From: Planctomycetaceae bacterium
GTDB lineage: Bacteria; Planctomycetota; Phycisphaerae; SM23-33
Reading direction: 5' to 3'
NCBI GenBank assembly: GCA_039680605.1
Contig: JBDKTA010000067.1
Location: forward strand, 62,001 to 126,000
DNA: 64,000 bases
The notes beneath the pieces are model-generated. The model was given only the letters and a program-made list of their open reading frames with translations, ran no database searches and was not told the origin of the DNA. Of this stretch, positions 1 to 9,383 are shown piece after piece; position 1 is the stretch's first letter, and each line of letters opens with the position of its first letter. Both the position numbers and the translations under genes were made by a program.

Positions 1-2593
1 TGCTCGTGTCACCGTCGTCGCCGGGATGATACCGCCACCCGCCCGTTCGCGGGTTCTGCGCGGCGATGGTGAACCGCACCGCCTTGAGCGCCGACTGGCG
101 GTAACTGTCCTCGTTGGTCATGACGGCGGCCTCGACCATCGCCAGCGTCGCCATGCCGTGGTCGTACATGTCGCCTTCGCCCCGCATGCCGCCGTCGGGT
201 TTCTGCTGGGCAGCCAGGTACGCCAGCGCCTTGCGAACGGTCTCCTGGTACGGGCCCGCCTTGGCTGGCGTGGCGTCGGTAGCCAGAAAGCACAGCGTCG
301 CCAGGCCCGTCAGGGCCATGTCATGGTCGCTGGGCTTGTTCTGTCCGGGCTTGGGGCCGCCGGTGAAGTACGTCCAGCGCCCGTCGGGTTCCTGGCAGCG
401 GGCCAGGAAGTTCAGCGCGTTGGCGACGGCTTCCTCGGTCGTGGCCGACCCGCCCATGATCTCGACATTCTTCTTGCGGATAGGCTCCTGGCGATGGGCC
501 AGCGCCTGCGGCTGCGGAAGAGCCTCGGGGGCGGGCTTGAACTCGGGCACCGTCACATTGGTATTGACCGCCAGGGCGCCGCCGGCGACTTCCCCCGCCG
601 CCGACCGCCCGGCACTGCCGACCGCCTGGGCGATCGAACCGGCCTCGCCAACGTTCGACGCCACCGCGGCGCCGCTGACATCCTGAACGGTCTGCCCGCT
701 GCCGGCAGGTCCGCCATTGGTGGCGACCGGTCCGGCCAGGGCGCCCGGACGGGCGATGCCGGGCATGGGTCTGCCCTCGGCGCCGGTCACGCCTCCGGCG
801 GGGCCTTTGATCGTCGAGACTACCGGCGCCCCGCCGGCGGGGGCGGCGCTGCTACCGACGCCCACGGTTTCGCCGACGCTCTGTTCGAGCGCCGCGCGGC
901 CGCCTGTATCCGTGGCCACGAGGGTGGAGCCTGCCTGGGCCGTCCCGACCTGTGCGGCTGGGGCGCCGCCGGCAACGGCGCCGGTGGGCAGAGTGCTCTG
1001 GGGTCCGCCGGTCTGCTGGCGGGCCGCGACGCTGCCCGTTCCGGCCTGTCCCGGCGTGGCGACGGTCGCCTCGCTGGTGCGGACCGGTCCCTGCCCGCCG
1101 ATGGTGCCGGGCGTTCCGACGTTGGTCGGAGCGTCGCGAACCACCGGGCCGACAAAGGTCCCCGCCTGCACGTCGCGACCGAGGTCTTGCCCGACGCGCC
1201 CGCCGCCGCTGTCTTCGATAACGGCCGTCGACGAACCGCCGACGCCTCTGGCGGGCACGCCCAACGCGCCGGTGCCGACTTCGCCGGGACCTTTGGCGGT
1301 TCCGGCCGAGCCTGCGGTAGCCAACTGCTGATTACTGATCTTTTCGCCGGCGCCTTGTCCGGCAGAGGGCCTGGCCTCGGGGTCGCCCTTGACGCGTTGA
1401 CCGCCGGCCAGAGTGCTGGGCAGGCCCGGCTGCATCTGCGGCGTTCCCGGCAGACCGGTGACGCGCGTTGCGAGGCTCTGCTCGGCGCTGGAGGCCTCCC
1501 CCGCGCGGCTGGCGCCGGACTGTGCCGCGGCCATCGATGACCCACCCGCCTGGGCGGGAACCTCCGAGACCTCGACCGTGCGAGCGGGCGAGGCCTTGGC
1601 CGACGCTTCGCCGGCGAGCTTGGCGTTGGGGGCGGCCTGGCTGACGCCGGTGGCCTTGACCTGGTTCTCCGTCGCGGCGACGCGTTGGGCTTCTAGCTGC
1701 CCGGCCTTGGCGTCGACCTGTTTATTGACCGGTTCGGCGGTTGGCTTGACGGCGCTTTCTGCGGCGGTGGGTTTGGCCTGCCACTGCTGGGCGTCGGGGG
1801 AAATCTGTTTGAGCTCGGCCTTGGCGGCCTGGACCTTTCGCTCGGCCATTTCGAGCTGGGCCTTGGCTTCGGGCGTCTGGGCCATCTGGGCCTTGGGGTT
1901 CTGATCGGTCTGCTGCTTGTTTTCCTGCTGTTTGAACTGCTGCTGCTGGTTCTGCTTGGCCAGTTGGGGCGTCTGGACGTCGGGCTTGACCTGGGTCTTG
2001 ACGAGTTCCTCGGCGCTCTTCTTGACTTCTTCCTTGGGCTTTTCCAGTTCGCGCGGCTTGGGTTGTTCCTCGGTCTTGGGCGCTTCCTGGGTGGGGGTTT
2101 TGGGTTTGGGAGCCTTGGGCTGGGGCGTCTCGACCTTTTCCGGATTGGTCAGCGGATTGGGGATCGGCAGCGGCGTGTTCTGCTTTCGGGCGTCCTGCAT
2201 GACCTGCAGCTCGGGGGCGCTGCGCAGGTTGACCGTAGGCGGCTCGCGTGTGGCCGTCTCAAATGAGATCACCGTCGAGACCTGGGTGATTCGCGTCAGG
2301 AGGATCAGGATGATATGCGCCAGCAGCGCCAGAACGACGCCCTTCTGGATCGGGCTCATCCACCGCGCGTGTTTCTTGGGGATCAGGTACAGCCCCAAAC
2401 CCAGCATCGCCAGGAATATCGCCAGCATGATCCAGACGTTCATGATGCGTTCTTTGAACGACTGATCGCCGATCTCGGAGGCGTGTGAGACCCAGAACCA
2501 GGCGCCGCATATGACGACCGCGACGGCCAGCGTGCCCATCATCGCCGCGGCAAAGACCGACCAACTGAACGGGGTTTTGTTCTTTGGGCTCAC
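1..2593 (-). CDS. TonB-like membrane protein with squalene-cyclase/prenyltransferase-fold C-terminus (partial)
   Basis: The frame is open from a GTG at 2593 to the left edge (864 codons), so the C-terminus is missing. Three membrane segments (about residues 11-35, 50-71 and 84-101) are followed by a Pro/Lys/Glu/Gln-rich linker (about 140-230), a long Ala/Gly/Ser-rich low-complexity stretch, and then alpha-barrel repeats of the prenyltransferase/squalene-oxidase type ending at the edge with GGWRYHPGDDGDTS. It is the last gene of a TPR-ExbB-ExbD operon, 38 bases after exbD. A membrane anchor plus a Pro/Lys linker behind ExbB/ExbD is the layout of TonB, so I infer it receives the proton-motive output in the periplasm; the cyclase-like fold there is probably a binding or repeat scaffold, not a terpene enzyme. 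No clear Shine-Dalgarno; later ATGs would cut into the first membrane segment. Confidence 0.8.
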   Translation of the reverse strand, partial: MSPKNKTPFSWSVFAAAMMGTLAVAVVICGAWFWVSHASEIGDQSFKERIMNVWIMLAIFLAMLGLGLYLIPKKHARWMSPIQKGVVLALLAHIILILLTRITQVSTVISFETATREPPTVNLRSAPELQVMQDARKQNTPLPIPNPLTNPEKVETPQPKAPKPKTPTQEAPKTEEQPKPRELEKPKEEVKKSAEELVKTQVKPDVQTPQLAKQNQQQQFKQQENKQQTDQNPKAQMAQTPEAKAQLEMAERKVQAAKAELKQISPDAQQWQAKPTAAESAVKPTAEPVNKQVDAKAGQLEAQRVAATENQVKATGVSQAAPNAKLAGEASAKASPARTVEVSEVPAQAGGSSMAAAQSGASRAGEASSAEQSLATRVTGLPGTPQMQPGLPSTLAGGQRVKGDPEARPSAGQGAGEKISNQQLATAGSAGTAKGPGEVGTGALGVPARGVGGSSTAVIEDSGGGRVGQDLGRDVQAGTFVGPVVRDAPTNVGTPGTIGGQGPVRTSEATVATPGQAGTGSVAARQQTGGPQSTLPTGAVAGGAPAAQVGTAQAGSTLVATDTGGRAALEQSVGETVGVGSSAAPAGGAPVVSTIKGPAGGVTGAEGRPMPGIARPGALAGPVATNGGPAGSGQTVQDVSGAAVASNVGEAGSIAQAVGSAGRSAAGEVAGGALAVNTNVTVPEFKPAPEALPQPQALAHRQEPIRKKNVEIMGGSATTEEAVANALNFLARCQEPDGRWTYFTGGPKPGQNKPSDHDMALTGLATLCFLATDATPAKAGPYQETVRKALAYLAAQQKPDGGMRGEGDMYDHGMATLAMVEAAVMTNEDSYRQSALKAVRFTIAAQNPRTGGWRYHPGDDGDTS

Positions 2594-2631
2594 CTGATTA
2601 TGTTATCTTTCCGGCCATCGCCACCGCAGCA

Positions 2632-3075
2632 TTACTTGTTCTTGACCATATCGGCGGGAAGCAGGTACGCGATCTTCGCCTTGTTGATTTTGGCCTCATG
2701 GGCCTTCTCCACGACCTTGGCGAAATATTCATGGAGCGATTCGCGATCGGCGCGGATGAGGAACTCGCGATCGGGGTCGTTCCTGGCCATCTCCGCCAGC
2801 ACCGGCACGATGGCATCATAGTGAGGATAGTCGCCGTACTTCTTGGCGCCGATCTTGACGGCGCCGTCGCGACCGATGTTGATCACGGTGTCTTTAGGTT
2901 GCGCCGACATGGGCGCCTGGGAGTCGCTTCCGGGCAGTTGCACGCTCTGGTCGCGTTCGGTCTGGGCCAGCGTGGTGGCCACCAGGAAGAAGATCAGCAG
3001 CAGGAAGACCATGTCGATCATGGGCGTCATGTTGATCGACGATTCGTCTTCGTGCTGGTTGTCGACGATTTTCAT
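2632..3075 (-). CDS. exbD: ExbD/TolR-family biopolymer transport protein
   Basis: A 147-residue protein of normal ExbD length. A short cytoplasmic N-terminus is followed by one membrane helix (about residues 15-38) containing the family pattern NMTPMIDMVFLLLIFFLVAT, whose Asp is the proton-carrying residue, and then a periplasmic domain. With ExbB it forms the inner-membrane proton channel that powers TonB- or TolA-type proteins. It starts 13 bases after the exbB stop and precedes the TonB-like gene. TolR is an alternative name; the absence of tolA, tolB and pal nearby favours an Exb-type role. Confidence 0.93.
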   Translation of the reverse strand: MKIVDNQHEDESSINMTPMIDMVFLLLIFFLVATTLAQTERDQSVQLPGSDSQAPMSAQPKDTVINIGRDGAVKIGAKKYGDYPHYDAIVPVLAEMARNDPDREFLIRADRESLHEYFAKVVEKAHEAKINKAKIAYLLPADMVKNK

Positions 3076-3088
3076 GGGGAGCTTTCCT

Positions 3089-4087
3089 TTACGCCAGCGC
3101 CGGCACGATCACGACGCCCTTGCACTTGGGGCACAGGCCCTTCTTGCCCGCGCGATCGGCGGGAACGCGCAGGCCCTTGCCGCACGAGTTGCACTTGAAC
3201 TCGATGGGGGCCAGTTCGTGGGCCTCCTCGTCGCCGGCGAGGTAATGCTCGGCAAACTCGATCGAGGCGCTGTTGAGCCCGGCGACGATCGACTCGATCT
3301 TGCCGCGGAAATAGTAGTAGAACACCAGCGTGGGAATGGCCACCAGCAGCCCCGCATAGGTCGTGACCAGGGCCTCGTAAATACCGTACGCCAGTCTTGC
3401 CGCGTCGCCCGTGCCCACGCGCGCGGTGACTTCGAACGCCCGGATCATGCCCGTGACGGTGCCGACCAGCCCCAGCATCGGGGCCACCGCCGCCACCGCG
3501 AAGAGCATCTGCATGTTGCGGCGCAGCTTGTGGATCTCGCCGGCGGCGGCGTCTTCGATGGCGCGCTCGACCGATTCTTCGCCTTTCTTGAGCCTGGCGA
3601 TGCCCGCCGCCAGCACGCGGCTGATCGGGCAGTCCCACTGCTGGCAGAACTCCAGGCCCTTGGACCGGTCGTCCGTGGCGGGGTTGAACGCCTGCTTGAG
3701 CTTGTCCAGGAAGCCCTTGGGGATGATCGCCCGGCGACGCAACGCCACCAGGCGCTCGATGATGATCGCCAGGCCGAAGATGCTGCTCAGGGCGATGGGG
3801 ATCATGAAGAACCCGCCCTTGACGAACAGCTCAAAGTGCGTCATCTGAGAGCCTGCCGGTTGCGACGCCGGCTGCGTTGTCGCCCCCGCGGCGGCGGGCT
3901 GGGCTTCCGTGGCGGGTTGGGCTTCTTTGGCGGGCTCGCCCGCCTTGGCGGCGCCAGCCCTGGCGGCGCGGCGGGCCTGGGCCTGGGCGTCCGAGGGCTT
4001 GAACAAGGCCGTTGCGGCGATGGCGAGAATGGTTACCGCCAACAACCACATGGGCGGTCTCTTGGGCAGATTAACGCTGGTGATCAT
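3089..4087 (-). CDS. exbB: MotA/TolQ/ExbB proton channel protein with C-terminal zinc ribbon
   Basis: 332 residues. An N-terminal hydrophobic segment (about 13-30) is followed by an Ala/Pro/Gln linker, then the ExbB/TolQ core: a membrane helix near 85-110 and the conserved pair near 195-270 with APMLGLVGTVTGMIRAF. The protein ends in a four-cysteine zinc-ribbon-like tail (CNSCGKGL...CPKCKG, about 297-325) that ordinary ExbB lacks. The start has AGGAG six bases upstream. It partners the ExbD encoded immediately downstream and follows the large TPR gene. The zinc ribbon probably sits in the cytoplasm (inference). Confidence 0.9.
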   Translation of the reverse strand: MITSVNLPKRPPMWLLAVTILAIAATALFKPSDAQAQARRAARAGAAKAGEPAKEAQPATEAQPAAAGATTQPASQPAGSQMTHFELFVKGGFFMIPIALSSIFGLAIIIERLVALRRRAIIPKGFLDKLKQAFNPATDDRSKGLEFCQQWDCPISRVLAAGIARLKKGEESVERAIEDAAAGEIHKLRRNMQMLFAVAAVAPMLGLVGTVTGMIRAFEVTARVGTGDAARLAYGIYEALVTTYAGLLVAIPTLVFYYYFRGKIESIVAGLNSASIEFAEHYLAGDEEAHELAPIEFKCNSCGKGLRVPADRAGKKGLCPKCKGVVIVPALA

Positions 4088-4133
4088 GAATGCTCCTGCA
4101 GTTCAGACTACTCTTTGACGCACGTTAGGGGTT

Positions 4134-7100
4134 TCAGTTCGCGCCGGGCAGATTTTCGAGGCGCTTTTTCGCCAGGGCGGCAACATCCTGGTCTTTGTAC
4201 TTCTCGATGCACATCGTATATTGCGCCCGCGCATCGTCGTACTGCTTGAGGTATTCGAACGCCCGTCCGGTTTCATACAGAGCCTTGCCCGACCACTGCG
4301 GGTAGGCATAGACGATATCCACCTTCAGCAGCTCTCGGGCCGCTTCGTTGTACTTCGCCTGGGCAAAATAGCACTCGCCGATCTGGAACTGCGCGCGGGC
4401 GGCCGTCTCGCCGTTGTGCGCTTCGATCACCGCCGTATACCACGTGCGCGCGTCGTCGTACTTCTTCTGGTTCTCCATCGCCCAGCCAACGCCGAACCGC
4501 GCCAGGTATCCGTACTCATTGCCCTTGTGCTTGTCGAGGAACTCCTGATACGTCGCCGCCGAGGCGCTGTAGTTGCCGTTGGTCGCCTGCACCTCGCCCA
4601 GCTTGAGCCGAGCGACGGCGACCAGCTTGTCGCTTTCAAACTTCTTGATCAGCGCGGCGTAATGTTCTTCGGCCTTATCCAACTCGCCCGCGGCGGTGCA
4701 GGCGATACCGGCCTGGTACATCGCGGCCGGAACCAGTTCGTTGTCGGGGTAGTTCTTCAGGAACTCGCCGAAGGCCTTGGCGCACTTGGACGGTTCGGAC
4801 ATTTCGCTGTAGCACAGCCCGAGGCGGTACTGGGCGACGGCCTTGGTCTTGGCGTCGGCCTGGCGGTCGGCGAGCACCTTTTCGGCCAAGCCTGCCGCTT
4901 CCGAATACTTCTTATCGAGGCAGAGCAGTTCGGCCAGTTCGGTGCTGGCCGGGGAGACCAGCTTGCTGTTGCGGAACTTCGCCAGCAGTTGCTGGTAAGC
5001 GGCGATGGCCTTGGCATTGTCCTTGACCGCCCGGTACGACCAGGCCAGGTTGTACAGCACAACGTCGCTGACGCTCTGCTTCTTGTCGGCCAGGGCGGCG
5101 AAGATCTCGACCGCCTCGGCGTGCTTGTTGCTCTTTGCCAGGCATTCAGCCAGGAGGAACTTCGCCTCGTTAAGGCGCGGGGAAGACCCGTACGCGCTGA
5201 CGAAGGTCTTCAGGAGCGTGGCGGCCTGGTCGATCTTGCCCGCTTCCTTGGCACAGATGCCCTGCTGCATCGCCGCGTCGGCGGCCAGGGCGTCCTTGGG
5301 ATACTCGGCCACGAGCTTGCCGAACCGCTCTGCCGCCGCGTCATACTTCTTGGCGTCAAAGTCGATCCATCCCAGCAGGAACATCGCCGCCGGGAGCACG
5401 TCGACCGGAGCCTTGGCCTTGGGGTCGAGCACCTTGGCCAAGGCGCCTGCCGCCTTGTCCGACTGTTTGAGCTTCTGGTAGGCCAGTTGTCCGTAAGCCA
5501 GCAGGGCGCGGGCGACCCAGGGCGAGCCCAGCGGCTGGTCAATCAGGGTCGAGAGGGTCTTCTCGGCCTTGTCCGTATTGCCGGCGCGGCTGTACGAGAG
5601 GCCCAGCTTGAAGGTCGCCTCCTGCTTGAGCGAGCCGCCGGAGGCGATGTAACTATCGAGCGACTTGGCCGCCGCGGGATACTGCTGGAGCTGAATCTGG
5701 GCGTCGCCGAGATAGAACGCCGCTTCGCGCAGATTCTCGTCCTTGGCCGCGGCAGCGTCGGCGGCGATAGGAGCAAGAATCTGGGCGGCCTTTTTGTAGT
5801 CGCCGGCCAGGAACGCACACTGCCCAAGGCGCAGCGCCAGGCGCTGCTGGCGGGCGCCCGTGGCGCCGGGCAGGAGCTTCTCGAAGAGCTTGGCCGAGTC
5901 GGCGTGCTTGCTCATCAGGAAGAGGTTCTCGGCCGACAGTTCCGTCGTGGCGGCCGTGACGGGGGAATCGGGGCCTTTGAGGATTTTTTCGCACAGCGTG
6001 TTGCTGGCGGCGAACTGCGTGAGCTTGTGCAGGCAGAACGCCTGGCGGTACATCGCGTCGCCGGCCTGGGCGTGGGCGGAATGCTTGTCGGCGAAGGCGC
6101 CGAACTCCTTGGCCGCCAGCTCGTACTGCCCCAGTTCCATCGCGCACAGCGCCTGGTCGAAGAGGATGGCTTCGAGATTCTCCGGCGGCGGGGTCATGGC
6201 CGCCAGCTTGATCAGCGCCTCCCGGGCGGCGGCGTGTTTCTTCTCGGTCATGTCGCACTGGGCGATCCAGTACGATGCCTTGCGGGCGCGCTGCGGGTCG
6301 TTGGCCACGACCTGATCGAGCGTCTTGCGCGCCTCGCCCGTCTGACCGGCTCCGAGCTGCGCCAACCCCAACTGCAGGCGCGCCGCGGGGGCGAACGAAT
6401 CGCTGCCGTACTTGCTGACGGCGGTGCTCAGCTCCGTGACCGCCTCGGCGAACTTGCCCGCCTTGTACAGCGCCAAGCCCAGGCTGTAGTACCCTTCGCC
6501 CTTGCGCGGGTCGGGGGCGATCTTCAAAAAGTTCCGATACTGCTCGGCCGCGCCGTCAAGCTTGTTCTGGTATTCCATCGCCTGGCCCAGCAGCAGCGTG
6601 GCGTCTTGAGCGTACGAGGAACTCTTGTTGTCGGAGACAAACTTGGCCAGCGTCTTTTCGCTGCCGGCGTAGTCTTTCAGGGCCGACTGCGAACAGGCCA
6701 TGAAATATTCCGCCGCTCCGCGATGGCTGCTCGAGCCGTAGTTCTTGATGAACGCTTCGCAGGCGGCCAGCGAATCTTTGGGGCGTTCCAGAAGGAACAG
6801 CACCTGAGCGCGGTTCAGGGCCGCCAGTTCGGCGTGCTTGCTCTTGGGGTGGTTCTCCAACAGGTCGTCGAACGTCGCCAGGGCCTGATCGTTCTGCTTG
6901 GTCGCCAGCAGGCAGTGCCCCAGCACCGCCAGCGCCTCGTCGCGCTGTGAGAACTTCTTGTCCTTGACGAGCTCATTGAGGGCCTTGGCCGCCTCTGCGT
7001 AGGCGGGCGGTTTGAGGCGATAGTGGCAGACGGCCAGACCATACCGGGCCGCCGAGGCCTTCTCATGCGTGGGATACTTCGCCAGGAAGGTCTCGTAGTC

Positions 7101-7310
7101 CGTAATGGCCATCTTGTACTGACCGCGGTCAAAGAGCCCGCTGGCGGCCATCAACTGCTTCATTGCCGCGTCGGACTTGGCCCCTTCGACGGGAGCGGGC
7201 TTGGCGTCCGTTTCCTGTGCCGTCGCCGCCGCGGCCGACGCTATCAGCACTGCCGCCGCCAAGGCGGAAAACATACCGGTCCATCTGCTCGCAAAGGAAT
7301 GCTTGGTCAT
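4134..7310 (-). CDS. large periplasmic tetratricopeptide-repeat protein
   Basis: 1058 residues. The ATG at 7310 is chosen over upstream in-frame starts because it gives a clean signal peptide (MTKHSFASRW... through AAAATAQ, about residues 1-33) and has GGGAG ten bases upstream. Essentially the whole mature protein is TPR repeats, about two dozen, of the type seen in YbgF/CpoB and BamD (for example FDRGQYKMAITDYETFLAKY). It is the first gene of the operon with exbB, exbD and the TonB-like gene, so it is likely a periplasmic scaffold for that energised complex. No enzyme motif is visible. Confidence 0.87.
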   Translation of the reverse strand: MTKHSFASRWTGMFSALAAAVLIASAAAATAQETDAKPAPVEGAKSDAAMKQLMAASGLFDRGQYKMAITDYETFLAKYPTHEKASAARYGLAVCHYRLKPPAYAEAAKALNELVKDKKFSQRDEALAVLGHCLLATKQNDQALATFDDLLENHPKSKHAELAALNRAQVLFLLERPKDSLAACEAFIKNYGSSSHRGAAEYFMACSQSALKDYAGSEKTLAKFVSDNKSSSYAQDATLLLGQAMEYQNKLDGAAEQYRNFLKIAPDPRKGEGYYSLGLALYKAGKFAEAVTELSTAVSKYGSDSFAPAARLQLGLAQLGAGQTGEARKTLDQVVANDPQRARKASYWIAQCDMTEKKHAAAREALIKLAAMTPPPENLEAILFDQALCAMELGQYELAAKEFGAFADKHSAHAQAGDAMYRQAFCLHKLTQFAASNTLCEKILKGPDSPVTAATTELSAENLFLMSKHADSAKLFEKLLPGATGARQQRLALRLGQCAFLAGDYKKAAQILAPIAADAAAAKDENLREAAFYLGDAQIQLQQYPAAAKSLDSYIASGGSLKQEATFKLGLSYSRAGNTDKAEKTLSTLIDQPLGSPWVARALLAYGQLAYQKLKQSDKAAGALAKVLDPKAKAPVDVLPAAMFLLGWIDFDAKKYDAAAERFGKLVAEYPKDALAADAAMQQGICAKEAGKIDQAATLLKTFVSAYGSSPRLNEAKFLLAECLAKSNKHAEAVEIFAALADKKQSVSDVVLYNLAWSYRAVKDNAKAIAAYQQLLAKFRNSKLVSPASTELAELLCLDKKYSEAAGLAEKVLADRQADAKTKAVAQYRLGLCYSEMSEPSKCAKAFGEFLKNYPDNELVPAAMYQAGIACTAAGELDKAEEHYAALIKKFESDKLVAVARLKLGEVQATNGNYSASAATYQEFLDKHKGNEYGYLARFGVGWAMENQKKYDDARTWYTAVIEAHNGETAARAQFQIGECYFAQAKYNEAARELLKVDIVYAYPQWSGKALYETGRAFEYLKQYDDARAQYTMCIEKYKDQDVAALAKKRLENLPGAN

Positions 7311-7417
7311 CGCGTCTGACTCCCTGTCATGTTTTTGCGTCCTGCCGCCGGCGCAACAGGCCACTGCACAATCGCGCACTGTCACAGGTATGCCGCCGAT
7401 CCACGGCGGGAACCCTG

Positions 7418-7445
7418 ATTGTATACTTCAACACGCCATCTGCAA
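7418..7445 (-). promoter_or_regulatory. candidate sigma-70 promoter for the TPR-exbBD operon
   Basis: On the minus strand TTGCAG (7445-7440) is separated by 16 bases from TACAAT (7423-7418), about 110 bases upstream of the ATG at 7310, in the gap after the convergently ordered phosphoesterase gene. Placement and match are reasonable; no experimental support. Confidence 0.35.
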
Positions 7446-7491
7446 GCGCGGGTTGCGGTTGTTGCGCAAAGCCTCAAAGAGGACAGGCCGC

Positions 7492-9024
7492 TTACTTCAG
7501 CGCCGTCACGTCGACCTTCTTGAACTCCGCTTTGCCGCCCTCGGCGAACAGCGTCACCGCCGCCGGGTTGGTCACGCTGACGGCTTTGGGTTTGGCCATG
7601 CGAATGCGGTTGTTGGCCCGCAAGGTCATCAGCCCCCCGCCGATGGTCACCTGCAACCTGACCGTTCCGGCGTCTGACGGCAGCAGCACGAACGGGATCG
7701 GCGCACCGCCGGCCACGAGCGACTGACCGGTGAAGACGACCTCAACCGGCGAAGACGCGCCGAACCGCAACCCCACGCGCTTGGCCGTGCCCGGAGCGAA
7801 CTCGGCGACCACATTCACGCCCTGCGACGACCCGGCGTCCAGCGTCCTGGTGCCGCCATCGAGTGAGACCGCCGCGGCCGAGAGCGTCTTGTCCGGCGTG
7901 CCTTTGGGCACGATCAGGTCCTTCCAGTTCCAGCTCGCGCTGAGGCCGCAGAGCTTGCCGTGGTAATTCGGCCCGCCCTTGCCGCCGTTGCAGTAGAAGA
8001 CCACGTCGATAGCGTCCTGGGTGACCACGCAGAGATTGCCGCTGCCGCTGGTCTCGGGGTTGACGGTCGTGACGGCCGCAACGCCGGCGTAGTCGTAAAA
8101 CGCGTGGCGATGGTTGTGCCCGCCGAAGGCCTGCGCCACCTTGTGCCTGGCGATCACGTCGAAGTATTCCTTGCACCCCGAAGGAAAATGAACCAGCAGG
8201 ATCGTGCGCGTGCCCGGTTTGACGGCCGACAGATCCTTGTCCAGCCACGCCGCCGCGATCGGCGGGGCCGAGCCCTCGACGTGTTCCTTGATGTCAGGGT
8301 CCCACCAGTCGATCGACGCGAAGTGTACCCCGGCGTAGTCGAACGACCAGCGAATCGGACCAAGGTACTTCGTGAACCCGCCCGCCCCGGCCAGCGGACC
8401 GCTGCCGCGCTCAACCTGCTTGACCATGTCGTGATTGCCCGGCGTGAAGAACATCGGCACGGGGAACTCCTGCCCGATCTTCTTGAGGCCGGTGAACATT
8501 GACTCGGCATTGTCCGGGCCGGCGTAGCCCATGTCGCCGGTGTTGAAACAGAACTTCAGCAGGCCCCCCAGCTCTTTCACGCGCGGGGCAATGTTCTTGT
8601 ACGCCCAGCCGCCGCCGTGGTCGTCGGACATGTGCAGGAAGGCAAACGGCAGCGACTGCTTGTCCTCGCGCAGGGCGAAGTCCACGCGCGTCGCGTCGGC
8701 GAGTTGGTCCAGCCGCGCCCACCACTGCCCGCTCGGCCACATGCCGCTGGGCCAGCTTACCGACACCACTCTCGCGCCGGCGTAGGTCAAGACGCGGTCG
8801 GGCGCGATCGTGATGCTGTAGGCTCCGTCGTCGCCGGTGACGGCAAAGCCGACCCCGTCCGTGACCCGCACGCCGGACAGCCCCTTCTCGCCGTCGTCGC
8901 GTTTGCCGTTGGCGTTGGCGTCCAGGAAGACGACGCCCTTGACCACTGCCGGCGCCTCGCCCCGCGCAACGGACCAAACCATCAGGCACGACAGCACAAC
9001 GATACACGCATTCTTGATCATCAT
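7492..9024 (-). CDS. exported calcineurin-like metallophosphoesterase with SdrD B-like N-terminal domain
   Basis: 510 residues from the ATG at 9024, which has an AGGCGAG ribosome site and begins a signal peptide (MMIKNACIVVLSCLMVWSVA). Residues about 25-110 form a Cna-B/SdrD-like domain (VFLDANANGKRDDGEKG). The catalytic domain carries the metallophosphatase motifs in order: MSDDH (DxH), GDMGY (GDxxY), GNHD, LVHFP and GGHNH. A C-terminal beta domain follows. The architecture matches exported planctomycete phosphoesterases of unknown substrate. It is the only gene in its transcription unit as far as can be seen. Confidence 0.88.
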   Translation of the reverse strand: MMIKNACIVVLSCLMVWSVARGEAPAVVKGVVFLDANANGKRDDGEKGLSGVRVTDGVGFAVTGDDGAYSITIAPDRVLTYAGARVVSVSWPSGMWPSGQWWARLDQLADATRVDFALREDKQSLPFAFLHMSDDHGGGWAYKNIAPRVKELGGLLKFCFNTGDMGYAGPDNAESMFTGLKKIGQEFPVPMFFTPGNHDMVKQVERGSGPLAGAGGFTKYLGPIRWSFDYAGVHFASIDWWDPDIKEHVEGSAPPIAAAWLDKDLSAVKPGTRTILLVHFPSGCKEYFDVIARHKVAQAFGGHNHRHAFYDYAGVAAVTTVNPETSGSGNLCVVTQDAIDVVFYCNGGKGGPNYHGKLCGLSASWNWKDLIVPKGTPDKTLSAAAVSLDGGTRTLDAGSSQGVNVVAEFAPGTAKRVGLRFGASSPVEVVFTGQSLVAGGAPIPFVLLPSDAGTVRLQVTIGGGLMTLRANNRIRMAKPKAVSVTNPAAVTLFAEGGKAEFKKVDVTALK

Positions 9025-9134
9025 AATGCACTCGCCTGGGCCGCCCGCGCCGGTCGCGCAGCGTACAGTCATTCAACCCGGCGAGCCTGCAGACTATCCG
9101 CCAAATACCAGGAATCTGCCCCCCCCGCCGGCGC

Positions 9135-9175
9135 TTCCACTTCCTTGCACTTTGTTGTACTTTTCACAGCGGTTT
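9135..9175 (+). repeat. dispersed block repeat, copy 1
   Basis: Shares a core TTGCACTTTGTTGTACTTTT and the following CACAGCGGTTT with copies at 9335-9383, 28899-28947 and 29017-29065, all in the same orientation. In the antisense direction it spells a peptide STTKCKE that inflates spurious reading frames. Confidence 0.85.
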
Positions 9176-9197
9176 CGAGGGAACCTGCGGCCAGGGA

Positions 9198-9300
9198 ATA
9201 TGCGACACAGAGACGCAGAGAAAACAGAGAAAAGCAACTGTAACAAAGAAGAAGAGTTAAGAAGCTTCCCGCCCCTGTTTTCTCTGCGCCTCTGTGTCGC
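9198..9300. repeat. CAGAG-type inverted repeat
   Basis: The left arm GCGACACAGAGACGCAGAG (about 9198-9216) and right arm CTCTGCGCCTCTGTGTCGC (about 9282-9300) are inverted copies with few mismatches around a 65-base loop. Related hairpins lie at 22030-22134, 28780-28885 and 43000-43126. Confidence 0.75.
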
Positions 9301-9334
9301 AAGGTCTTTGCCAGCCCGAAAGCGGTACGGCCTA

Positions 9335-9383
9335 TACCACAATTCCTCTTCCTTGCACTTTGTTGTACTTTTCACAGCGGTTT
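9335..9383 (+). repeat. dispersed block repeat, copy 2
   Basis: Begins with TACCACAATTCC and contains the same core as copy 1. It follows directly on the CAGAG hairpin and a GTCTTTGCCAG spacer, exactly as copy 3 does at 28899, showing that hairpin and block form a composite unit. Confidence 0.85.

Noticed and set aside
26-1540. Long plus-strand open frames covering the first 2.5 kb
   Set aside because: They are antisense to the TonB-like gene, which is open through the whole region on the minus strand with membrane helices and recognisable repeats. The plus-strand translations are Arg/Gly/Ala shadows.
4221-6950. 909-codon plus-strand frame
   Set aside because: Antisense of the TPR gene; its Leu/Gly/Arg-rich sequence lacks any domain, whereas the minus strand has signal peptide and regular TPRs.
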